Positions 47,020-54,723 of a DNA stretch of 64,000 nt are shown in pieces; within the stretch, counting starts at the first letter, position 1, and the number at the start of each line of letters is the position of its first letter. Origin of the DNA: Allomuricauda sp. (GTDB lineage: Bacteria; Bacteroidota; Bacteroidia; Flavobacteriales; Flavobacteriaceae). The stretch lies in assembly GCF_002699205.1 (NCBI RefSeq), contig NZ_PABT01000033.1, forward strand, positions 46,171-110,170. Reading direction: 5' to 3'. The position numbers and the translations under genes were made by a program. The notes beneath the pieces were generated by a model, which had not been told where the DNA came from, made no database searches, and worked only from the letters and a program-made list of their open reading frames with translations.

Positions 47020-47035
47020 TGCTTCGGCCTTTCTG

Positions 47036-47145
47036 TTGAGAACCCGAAACAAGTTCGGGTTGACGAAAGATTCAGATGCTTCACTCCGTTCAGAATGGTA
47101 ACTAAATATAAACAAGCGTCATGCTGAATTTATTTCAGCATCTCA
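47036..47145. repeat. Intergenic palindromes between hisC-like gene and DUF5916 gene
   Basis: Two stems lie in the gap between these convergent genes: AACCCGAA (47041-47048) / TTCGGGTT (47054-47061) and ATGCTGAA (47121-47128) / TTCAGCAT (47134-47141). They look like the dispersed palindromic repeats of flavobacterial genomes and could end transcription from both sides. Confidence 0.55.
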
Positions 47146-47224
47146 TTTAACCCTTACACCAAAACCAGATGAGATTCAATAACGCGCTTGGACCATGCTC
47201 AGCAGCCGTGCGGAATGAATAGAA

Positions 47225-49876
47225 TCACAATACAAACCGATAGGTAGCCTTCAGCAAAAAGATGTTTTGGGGTTTTTGTCCAAAAATATTGTCCCCCAAG
47301 CTGGGAAACAATCCTTCAGCTGGGTTTCCGGATTGGGTCACATCTTGTGACCAGACCAAGAAAATTTCCGAACCCGGGATATATTCCCAACGTACTACCA
47401 AATTGGAGCGGAACTGGACAAAGGAAAAATCGGGGTCATCAAAACTAAAGTCGGTCACACCATCCAAATCTTCATCAATAGCATATGTGCCATCGGTCAA
47501 AGTGGTTTGTTCATTTGTGTATTGCACAAATCTATCCTCAAAAGTTTTGGCCAAGGGGTCGGTGATATGTTTAAAGTTGGAATATCGTCCTCTGGAAATA
47601 AACGGTTGCCCCCAATATTGAATCGTCAAGTTGGGGTTAATGGTGTAGTTTAAGCGAAATGACATACTCAAAGTCCGCTGGTTGATTTCTCCATTGAGGT
47701 AACGAGACGAACCATCCACATCATCAAAATTATCTATGAACTGTAACTTGTCATGATTGATCTGCAAAGATGGAAATGCAGAAATCCGCAATGCATTTAT
47801 GGGCTGGTACACAAATCCTCCTTCCAAATAATACGTTTTTATGGAATTGTCCAACGCCTTTCTTCCATTATGGAAAAAAGAGAATCTCAATTTTTTACGG
47901 TTGTCCGTATTGATACTGTTCCAAAAGCTCATCCAAGGGGATTGTCTTAACCTCGGACCACCCCGCAATGCGAAATTGGAATATTCAATGGGAGCAAAAT
48001 TGAATCCTACGTTAGTGTTCCAGTTGCCCTTCCAGTTTTGCCAACTGTTGGTATTGAACTGTAGATAATTATGATTGCCTTGAAAATCCCAAGCCGTCCA
48101 ATGGTTGTAATTGATGCCCACACGTCTAAATGTGCTGTCGGGTTTTAAGGTTTGATACCCAATCCATGTATAATGTCGGATATCGTCCGCCCGACGTTGA
48201 AACCCAATATCGTTCAGTTCCAATTCAGGTGATCGCCATGTACCACCAGATTCAAATTTCCAGTGTCCGTTACCAACCTTACCAATTTGTACGTTACCGC
48301 CAGTCCCCGTCAATGATGTTCTCATTGTATCTACCTTGACATGATCCGCACCCACCCTATTGAACAAATGGGTAATGGATTCCTGGGTGTTGGTTATGGC
48401 CGACTCACTACCTCGAACATGGCTCATGGTGATATTGCCACCAAGATACCAATCCCTGTTTGCCCATTGGTGTTTAAAATCCAATCCACCTGTATATGCG
48501 GCATCATGTAAAAAATTGAGCTGCTCAGGAATTTGTTCGCGATTGGTCGCCGTAAAAATGCCTCCTATATAAGAGTTTCTTTGGTTAAAATCCTTTTGCA
48601 ATCTTCCCACAAAATAATTCGTCAAAGGCTCCACCATTTCCTTTCGGGTATCCCCATCCCCGTTTAAAATGGTTGCGGTTCGCTGGGCCGTTACACTTTC
48701 CAGTACTCCAATGGCCCATCCATTTTTGGTCTTTCCACTAAATTTAGCGGCGCCAATGATCGCTGTATTGTCGGGTTGGTCCACAAATTCATCATCCAAT
48801 GTGTCCGGGTATCCTTGAGGGCTCCTGCCAATTCTACGGGAATAAAATATATTGTCCGAACCAAATGTATTCCCTGCTTGGGATTGCGAAACCTTAAAAT
48901 CGAAAATGTTCTTGTTCTCGACAAAAAATGGGCGTCTTTCCTCGAAGAAGATTTGGAAACCATCCAGGGCTATGGCCGATGGGTCGGCATCGACCTGCCC
49001 AAAATCTGGATTGACGGTCAAATCCAAAGTAAGGTCATTGGTGATGCCTATTTTGGCATCGAGTCCTACGGTAATATTGCTTTCGCTACCATCCCTAAAT
49101 GGGTTGCCCTCCTCGGCTTCATAGGTTTCGGCCTTTGCTACGGTGTAGGGTTGAATTTCCAATTGTTTTTGGGGCTGGATATTTTTTAGACCGTGCAGTT
49201 CACCAAACTCGCTCACCCATCCGGGCTGGTCCACCGGTTTACGCTGCCAAACGGAGCGTTCCTCATTTCTGAAATAACGGCGTGTTGACTGTAACCCCCA
49301 CACCTGCTCTTGGGCCCTTCCAAATTTTAACTGACTTAACGGGATACGGAGTTCAGCCGTCCACCCCTCATCATCAACATGGGTTTTGGCATACCAAATG
49401 GGATTCCAACTAGCGTCCCAATTATTGCCGTTATTGGATATGAACTCATCACCTTTCACCCCTGCTGCGGTTATGGTAAATGAAAATGCTGTTCGCTTAT
49501 CAAAATAACTGTCAATATTGAACTCCACCCAGTCTCCTTCAAAACCATCCCTTCGGGACAGTCTTTTTACAATTTTATCCGGCTCGGTATCATAACAGCG
49601 TACACCTATATATAGGTTCTTACTATCATATAATATTTTAAATTTGGTTTGATGGGTCGGTGGCGTATTCTCATCGGGCTGCCATTCGATATAATCCCCG
49701 CCCCATTCCACAAGATTCCATGCCTCATCTTCCAGAATACCATTAATAGTGGGAGCCGCATACTCACCCAAGGCTTGGGTAGTATATTTTTTTTTGATGA
49801 TGACATCGGTTGAGTCTTGTGATTGAAGATCAGTAATAAAGAAAAGTATCAGTAATACCAGAACTGCATTTCTCAC
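47225..49876 (-). CDS. DUF5916 outer-membrane protein with CBM9-like domain
   Basis: An 883-residue exported protein. A signal peptide (about 1-19, ending LQSQ) is followed by a carbohydrate-binding family 9-like beta domain (about 35-240: PTINGILEDEAWNLV, FKILYDSKNLYIGVRCYD, WTAELRIPLSQLKFG), the typical DUF5916 link (DFGQVDADPSAIALDGFQIF, RRPFFVENKNIF), and a C-terminal region of repeated amphipathic strands that should form a beta barrel and ends in an aromatic-closing ATYRFVL. The function of the family is not established; binding of a sugar or peptide at the cell surface is a guess. It is convergent with the aminotransferase. Confidence 0.87.
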   Translation of the reverse strand: MRNAVLVLLILFFITDLQSQDSTDVIIKKKYTTQALGEYAAPTINGILEDEAWNLVEWGGDYIEWQPDENTPPTHQTKFKILYDSKNLYIGVRCYDTEPDKIVKRLSRRDGFEGDWVEFNIDSYFDKRTAFSFTITAAGVKGDEFISNNGNNWDASWNPIWYAKTHVDDEGWTAELRIPLSQLKFGRAQEQVWGLQSTRRYFRNEERSVWQRKPVDQPGWVSEFGELHGLKNIQPQKQLEIQPYTVAKAETYEAEEGNPFRDGSESNITVGLDAKIGITNDLTLDLTVNPDFGQVDADPSAIALDGFQIFFEERRPFFVENKNIFDFKVSQSQAGNTFGSDNIFYSRRIGRSPQGYPDTLDDEFVDQPDNTAIIGAAKFSGKTKNGWAIGVLESVTAQRTATILNGDGDTRKEMVEPLTNYFVGRLQKDFNQRNSYIGGIFTATNREQIPEQLNFLHDAAYTGGLDFKHQWANRDWYLGGNITMSHVRGSESAITNTQESITHLFNRVGADHVKVDTMRTSLTGTGGNVQIGKVGNGHWKFESGGTWRSPELELNDIGFQRRADDIRHYTWIGYQTLKPDSTFRRVGINYNHWTAWDFQGNHNYLQFNTNSWQNWKGNWNTNVGFNFAPIEYSNFALRGGPRLRQSPWMSFWNSINTDNRKKLRFSFFHNGRKALDNSIKTYYLEGGFVYQPINALRISAFPSLQINHDKLQFIDNFDDVDGSSRYLNGEINQRTLSMSFRLNYTINPNLTIQYWGQPFISRGRYSNFKHITDPLAKTFEDRFVQYTNEQTTLTDGTYAIDEDLDGVTDFSFDDPDFSFVQFRSNLVVRWEYIPGSEIFLVWSQDVTQSGNPAEGLFPSLGDNIFGQKPQNIFLLKATYRFVL

Positions 49877-50046
49877 TTGGTTCGTTTTTTGCGTTTGATT
49901 GACACCGTAAAGACCTGCAAAACTGGACTGAGTTACACTTATCTTATTTTTTAATCATTTTTTAACATTTCAACAACGATATGACCTCCTTTTTTAAAGA
50001 CGCCGAATGGAATTGAAAAAAGTAGAAAAATATTCCCAATCAACCG

Positions 50047-50077
50047 TTTGTAATTCAATCTAATAATTGTACATTTG
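50047..50077 (+). promoter_or_regulatory. Consensus promoter of rplM-rpsI
   Basis: TTTG (50047-50050), exactly 19 bp, TACATTTG (50070-50077): a full match to the Bacteroidota -33/-7 consensus. A small hairpin CCCG / CGGG (50081-50093) lies at the expected transcript start. The leader is about 45 nt. The rest of the 49877-50124 gap shows nothing else. Confidence 0.75.
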
Positions 50078-50124
50078 CAGCCCGTTAATCGGGATTAGGT
50101 TATTAAATCAATAATATTTGAGAA

Positions 50125-50580
50125 GTGGATACATTAAGTTATAAAACTATTTCCGCCAATAAATCAACTGTTGACAAGCAATGGTTATTGGTTGATGCTG
50201 AAGGACAGACCTTGGGAAGATTGGCGTCTAAAGTAGCCAAATTACTTAGAGGGAAATATAAGACCAACTTTACCCCCCATGTTGATTGTGGAGACAATGT
50301 TGTTGTCATCAATGCTGAAAAAATCAACATGACCGGCAACAAATGGGACGACAAAGAATATCAAAGATATACTGGATATCCAGGTGGACAACGTTCTGCT
50401 TCTGCAAAAGAAATATTGGAGAAACACCCAGAGCGCATTATTGAGCACTCCGTAAAAGGCATGCTTCCAAAGAACAAACTTGGAGCTGAACTTTTTAGAA
50501 ATCTAAAGGTGTATGCCGGTTCTGAGCACGGGCAAGAAGCGCAAAAACCAAAAGCTATAAACTTAAACGACTACAAATAA
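50125..50580 (+). CDS. rplM: 50S ribosomal protein L13
   Basis: A 151-residue protein (uL13) with [19 protein letters not shown], the [12 protein letters not shown] strand, and [13 protein letters not shown]. The start is GTG at 50125-50127; the protein context [20 protein letters not shown] is right for the family in this phylum, and no ATG is nearer. The stop overlaps the rpsI start by one base (TAATG), so the two are translationally coupled. Confidence 0.98.
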   Translation: MDTLSYKTISANKSTVDKQWLLVDAEGQTLGRLASKVAKLLRGKYKTNFTPHVDCGDNVVVINAEKINMTGNKWDDKEYQRYTGYPGGQRSASAKEILEKHPERIIEHSVKGMLPKNKLGAELFRNLKVYAGSEHGQEAQKPKAINLNDYK

Positions 50581-50966
50581 TGGAAGTGGTTCATAAGATA
50601 GGTAGAAGAAAAACAGCTGTGGCCAGGGTATACGTTACCGAAGGTACCGGAAACATCACAGTGAACAAGAGAGACTTTAGCGATTACTTTACCACAGGTA
50701 CTTTGCAGTACAAAATAAAGCAGCCTTTCGCTTTAACAGAAACAGAAGGCAACTACGACGTAAAAGTAAATGTTTACGGAGGTGGTATCACAGGTCAGGC
50801 AGAAGCTGTTCGTTTGGCTTTGTCCAGGGCTATGTGCGAAATAGATGCAGAAAATAGAGCGGTCCTCAAACCAGAAGGTTTATTGACAAGGGATCCAAGA
50901 ATGGTGGAAAGGAAGAAATTCGGTCAGAAGAAAGCCCGTAAGAAATTCCAATTCTCCAAACGTTAA
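50580..50966 (+). CDS. rpsI: 30S ribosomal protein S9
   Basis: A 128-residue protein (uS9) with IGRRKTAVARVYVTEGTGN at the start, GGGITGQAEAVRLALSRAM in the middle, and the basic C-terminus KKARKKFQFSKR whose final Lys-Arg reaches the P-site tRNA. It is coupled to rplM by a one-base overlap and followed by a hairpin at 51013-51041. Confidence 0.98.
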   Translation: MEVVHKIGRRKTAVARVYVTEGTGNITVNKRDFSDYFTTGTLQYKIKQPFALTETEGNYDVKVNVYGGGITGQAEAVRLALSRAMCEIDAENRAVLKPEGLLTRDPRMVERKKFGQKKARKKFQFSKR

Positions 50967-51012
50967 TATACTTTGGGTGCCTTGGCACTCGATTATAGAT
51001 AAGTTCATTGAA

Positions 51013-51049
51013 AACCCTGAAAGTGTAAATATTTCAGGGTTAAATTTTT
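51013..51049 (+). terminator. Terminator-like hairpin after rpsI
   Basis: AACCCTGAAA (51013-51022), 9-nt loop, TTTCAGGGTT (51032-51041), then TAAATTTTT. Probably ends rplM-rpsI. A smaller hairpin, GTGCC-TT-GGCAC (50977-50988), precedes it. Confidence 0.7.
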
Positions 51050-51120
51050 AACCAAGTTGTCGTTGTTCTAAAAAGGATCATACATTCAACTTTTTGGAAA
51101 CTAGTTTAGCATCTAAATGG

Positions 51121-51151
51121 GCAGGGCGAACAAAATTTTGTGACCACCTGC
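51121..51151 (+). promoter_or_regulatory. Candidate structured leader of rpsB-tsf
   Basis: GCAGG (51121-51125) pairs with CCTGC (51147-51151) and encloses the palindrome CAAAATTTTG (51131-51140). It ends 39 bp before the rpsB ATG. Its place suits an S2 autoregulatory leader, but I do not recognise a known class. Confidence 0.35.
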
Positions 51152-51190
51152 ACATTGCTACTACAACGGAACGTAAACTAAGTACAAAAA

Positions 51191-52306
51191 ATGGCAAGTA
51201 AAATTGAAGTAAAAGACTTACTGGAAGCAGGTGTGCATTTTGGACACCTAACAAGAAAGTGGAATCCCAACATGGCTCCTTACATCTATATGGAGCGTAA
51301 TGGAATCCATGTAATCAATCTCTATAAAACAGTTGCAAAACTGGAAGAGGCCAACGAAGCCCTTAAAAAAATTGCAGCCTCAGGAAGAAAAATCCTTTTT
51401 GTGGCCACCAAAAAACAAGCAAAGGACATTGTAGCGGAGAAAGTATCCAAAGTGAACATGCCGTACATCACGGAAAGATGGCCCGGTGGTATGTTGACCA
51501 ACTTTGTGACCATTCGTAAAGCTGTTAAAAAAATGGCAGCCATCGACCGCATGAAGAAAGATGGAACCTTTAACACCCTTTCCAAAAAAGAAAGATTGCA
51601 AGTTGACCGTTTAAGGGCAAAATTGGAGAAAAACTTGGGGTCTATCGTTGACATGACCCGTTTGCCAGGTGCACTTTTTATTGTTGACACCATGCGCGAG
51701 CACATTGCCGTGAAAGAAGCCCAAAAATTGAACATTCCAATTTTTGCAATGGTGGATACCAATTCGGACCCCCGTGATGTTGATTACGCCATCCCTTCCA
51801 ATGACGATGCCGGTAAATCAATCGAGATTATCATGGAAGAGGTGACTAAAGCAGTTGCCGAAGGTTTGGAAGAGCGCAAAAGCGAGAAAAACAACGGAAA
51901 AGACAAGGAGGAAGCAAAAGCCGCCAAAACAGAGGAAGCTCCTAAGAAAGAAGAAAAAGCTGTTGAAGAAAAACCAGCAAAAGAAGCTGAAGCTGCCGCT
52001 CCAATAAAAGAAGAAAAAGTAGCTGAGAAAAAGCCAGCAAAAAAAGAAGCTAAGCCCGAAGACCTTACCAAAATCGAAGGTATAGGACCAAAAGCAGCCG
52101 AAGCTTTGGCCGCCAATGGAGTAGGTACCTATGCAGAGCTGGCCGCCTCCGATGCTGAAAAAATCAAGGAAATCTTGACCGAGGCCAGCTCAACATTGGC
52201 CCACTTGGACCCAACATCTTGGCCAAAACAAGCCAAAATGGCCGCCGATGGCAAATGGGACGAACTTAAAGAATGGCAAGATAACGTAAAAGGTGGAGTT
52301 GAGTAA
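51191..52306 (+). CDS. rpsB: 30S ribosomal protein S2 with long C-terminal HhH extension
   Basis: A 371-residue protein, about 130 longer than typical S2. The core (1-232) is standard: EAGVHFGHLTRKWNPNM, ILFVATKKQAKDI, RWPGGMLTNF, and DTNSDPRDVDYAIPSNDDA. A Lys/Glu/Ala-rich linker (about 233-288) leads to a helix-hairpin-helix-type domain (289-371) with LTKIEGIGPKAAEAL and a closing DPTSWPKQAKMAADGKW. It resembles the extension known on L21 in this phylum and is related to the tail of ActC at 5.1 kb. The gene is followed by tsf, the usual pair. Confidence 0.97.
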   Translation: MASKIEVKDLLEAGVHFGHLTRKWNPNMAPYIYMERNGIHVINLYKTVAKLEEANEALKKIAASGRKILFVATKKQAKDIVAEKVSKVNMPYITERWPGGMLTNFVTIRKAVKKMAAIDRMKKDGTFNTLSKKERLQVDRLRAKLEKNLGSIVDMTRLPGALFIVDTMREHIAVKEAQKLNIPIFAMVDTNSDPRDVDYAIPSNDDAGKSIEIIMEEVTKAVAEGLEERKSEKNNGKDKEEAKAAKTEEAPKKEEKAVEEKPAKEAEAAAPIKEEKVAEKKPAKKEAKPEDLTKIEGIGPKAAEALAANGVGTYAELAASDAEKIKEILTEASSTLAHLDPTSWPKQAKMAADGKWDELKEWQDNVKGGVE

Positions 52307-52384
52307 ACCCACTGATTTAACATTGTCCTAAACAGAAACACCCACATAGTGTTTTACTTTACATAAAATTTAAAAAGAAAAAAA

Positions 52385-53209
52385 ATGGCAAAGATTACCG
52401 CCGCAGAGGTAAATAAATTAAGAAAGACCACCGGAGCTGGAATGATGGATTGCAAAAAAGCTTTGGTCGAAGCAGAAGGTGATTTTGATCAAGCAATAGA
52501 AATCCTAAGAAAGAAAGGTCAAAAAGTTGCAGCAAAAAGAGCTGATAGAGAATCTTCAGAAGGTGCAGCTATCGCAAAAGTGAACGATGACAACACCCAA
52601 GGCGTGGTTATCTCATTAAATTGCGAAACTGATTTTGTGGCCAAGAACGATAGCTTTGTAAAACTTGCTAACGATTTGGCCGATTTGGCACTAGGTTATG
52701 ACAGCAAGGATGATTTTCTTGCCGCTTCCATTGATGGAATGACCGTTGCTGAAAAATTGACCGAACAAACCGGTGTTATCGGTGAGAAAATCGAAATCGG
52801 AAGCTTTGAAAGATTGAACGCTCCTTTCGTTGGATCTTATATCCACGCTGGAAACAAAATCGCCACTTTAGTAGGACTCTCCGCCAATGTTGATGGTGCT
52901 GCCGAGGCCGCAAAAGATGTAGCCATGCAAGCTGCCGCCATGAACCCGGTAGCATTGAACGAAGATGGCGTTGACCAATCGATCATTGACAAGGAAATTG
53001 AGATTGCCAAAGATCAATTGCGTCAAGAAGGAAAACCAGAGGAGATGTTGGATAAAATCGCCCAAGGTAAATTAAAGCGTTTCTTTAAAGACAATACTTT
53101 GGTAAACCAAGCTTTCATCAAAGACAGCAAACAAAGTGTGGCCCAATACGTTAAATCCGTAGATTCCAGCTTGGAAGTTACTGGATTTGCACGAGTGGCA
53201 CTCGGTTAA
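52385..53209 (+). CDS. tsf: Elongation factor Ts
   Basis: Nucleotide exchange factor for EF-Tu, 274 residues. The N-terminal UBA-like domain reads VNKLRKTTGAGMMDCKKALVEA, with the conserved TGAGMMDCK that contacts EF-Tu. The core has SLNCETDFVAKNDSF, then IGSYIHAGNKIATLVG-like strands, and VNQAFIKDSKQSVAQY near the end. It lies 78 bp after rpsB and ends at a strong terminator. Confidence 0.98.
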   Translation: MAKITAAEVNKLRKTTGAGMMDCKKALVEAEGDFDQAIEILRKKGQKVAAKRADRESSEGAAIAKVNDDNTQGVVISLNCETDFVAKNDSFVKLANDLADLALGYDSKDDFLAASIDGMTVAEKLTEQTGVIGEKIEIGSFERLNAPFVGSYIHAGNKIATLVGLSANVDGAAEAAKDVAMQAAAMNPVALNEDGVDQSIIDKEIEIAKDQLRQEGKPEEMLDKIAQGKLKRFFKDNTLVNQAFIKDSKQSVAQYVKSVDSSLEVTGFARVALG

Positions 53210-53230
53210 TTGACCGTAACGATAAATTCA

Positions 53231-53262
53231 AAAAACCGCTTCCTAAAAGAAGCGGTTTTTTT
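53231..53262 (+). terminator. Intrinsic terminator of rpsB-tsf
   Basis: AAAAACCGCTTC, loop CTAAAA, GAAGCGGTTTTTTT. It begins 22 bp after the tsf stop. Confidence 0.94.
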
Positions 53263-53341
53263 ATGACCAGATCAAACCGACAATTCTTCATTTCCCGTAA
53301 ATATTTTTGATTATTTTTGTCCGGACTTCAATAAATCTTTA

Positions 53342-54049
53342 ATGCACTACAAAAGAATTTTATTAAAATTAAGTGGAGAAGCCTTGATGGGCGAAAAACA
53401 ATATGGTATTGACGCCAAGCGATTGGACGAATATGCCGAAGAGATAAAATCTGTGATCGGTAAAGGTGTTGAAGTTGCCATTGTAATTGGTGGAGGGAAC
53501 ATTTTTAGGGGAGTCGCCGGAGCCAGCCAAGGCATGGACAGGGTCCAAGGAGACCACATGGGCATGTTGGCCACCGTAATCAATGGTCTTGCACTGCAAA
53601 GCGCCCTTGAATTAAAAGGAGTACAGACCAGGTTGCAATCCGCAATAAAGATCAATGAGGTAGCCGAACCCTTCATCAGAAGAAGAGCTATTCGTCATTT
53701 GGAAAAAGGAAGAGTGGTAATTTTTGGTGGCGGAACAGGCAATCCTTATTTCACTACGGATTCTGCCGCGGTTTTACGGGCCATTGAAATAAAGGCAGAT
53801 GTTATTTTAAAGGGAACCCGTGTGGACGGTATATACACATCCGATCCCGAAAAGGACAAAAATGCGACCAAATTCGATTCTATTTCTTTTAACGAAGTGC
53901 TCTCCAAAGGACTTAAGGTAATGGATACGACCGCATTTACATTGAGCCAGGAAAACGAATTGCCCATTGTGGTATTTGACATGAACACACGTGGCAACCT
54001 AATGAAAATTGTTTCTGGAGAAAATATCGGAACCGTGGTCAATGTTTAA
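53342..54049 (+). CDS. pyrH: UMP kinase
   Basis: Phosphorylates UMP to UDP; 235 residues of the amino acid kinase fold with [54 protein letters not shown] and [16 protein letters not shown]. Two TATTTTTG elements (53302-53309 and 53312-53319) lie just upstream as candidate -7 boxes, without a clear -33. It precedes frr, the usual partner. Confidence 0.98.
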   Translation: MHYKRILLKLSGEALMGEKQYGIDAKRLDEYAEEIKSVIGKGVEVAIVIGGGNIFRGVAGASQGMDRVQGDHMGMLATVINGLALQSALELKGVQTRLQSAIKINEVAEPFIRRRAIRHLEKGRVVIFGGGTGNPYFTTDSAAVLRAIEIKADVILKGTRVDGIYTSDPEKDKNATKFDSISFNEVLSKGLKVMDTTAFTLSQENELPIVVFDMNTRGNLMKIVSGENIGTVVNV

Positions 54050-54093
54050 CGTTGCCACACCTTAGAGTTTCTATTTTATAAATTTTGAAAGTT

Positions 54094-54648
54094 ATGGACG
54101 AAGACGTAAAATTTATTCTTGATAGCACAAAAGAAAGTATGGAGGCAAGTATTGCACACTTGCAAAAAGCATTGATTAAAATAAGGGCTGGTAAAGCCAG
54201 TCCCATGATGCTCTCCACAGTAATGGTGGATTACTATGGATCTCAAACTCCGCTTTCCCAAGTATCCAACATCAACACTCCCGATGCCCGGACCCTATCT
54301 GTTCAGCCTTGGGAAAAAAACCTTCTTGGTGAAATAGAAACTGCAATTATGAATGCCAATCTGGGCTTTAATCCGATGAACAATGGAGAAATGGTCATCA
54401 TTAATGTACCACCATTAACGGAAGAAAGAAGAATCCAGTTGGTAAAACAAGCCAAGGGTGAGGCTGAAGATGCCAAAGTCAGTATCCGAAGTGCAAGACA
54501 AGAGGCCAACAAAGAATTAAAAGCCTTGGATATATCCGAAGATCTATTGAAAAATGCCGAGGTCGATGTCCAAAAATTGACCGATACCTACATTGATAAG
54601 GTTGACGCGATCCTGTCAACCAAAGAGGCGGAGATCATGAAGGTTTAA
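54094..54648 (+). CDS. frr: Ribosome recycling factor
   Basis: Splits post-termination ribosomes together with EF-G. A 184-residue protein from ATG at 54094; a TTG three codons upstream is in frame but unlikely. The three-helix-bundle signature is seen: LQKALIKIRAGKASPMML, VDYYGSQTPLSQVSNINTPDARTL, NPMNNGEMVIINVPPLTEERR, and KVSIRSARQEANKELKAL. It lies 44 bp after pyrH. Confidence 0.97.
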   Translation: MDEDVKFILDSTKESMEASIAHLQKALIKIRAGKASPMMLSTVMVDYYGSQTPLSQVSNINTPDARTLSVQPWEKNLLGEIETAIMNANLGFNPMNNGEMVIINVPPLTEERRIQLVKQAKGEAEDAKVSIRSARQEANKELKALDISEDLLKNAEVDVQKLTDTYIDKVDAILSTKEAEIMKV

Positions 54649-54723
54649 AACTTGGATTTTGACAGGATTCTTTCCTAGGAACACAACATATCATTTTCTA
54701 CCTTTGCGCCCAACAAAACCCAC

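Noticed and set aside
47262..49189. Several plus-strand frames opposite the DUF5916 gene
   Set aside because: None has a start context or family features; the minus-strand protein is continuous and typical.
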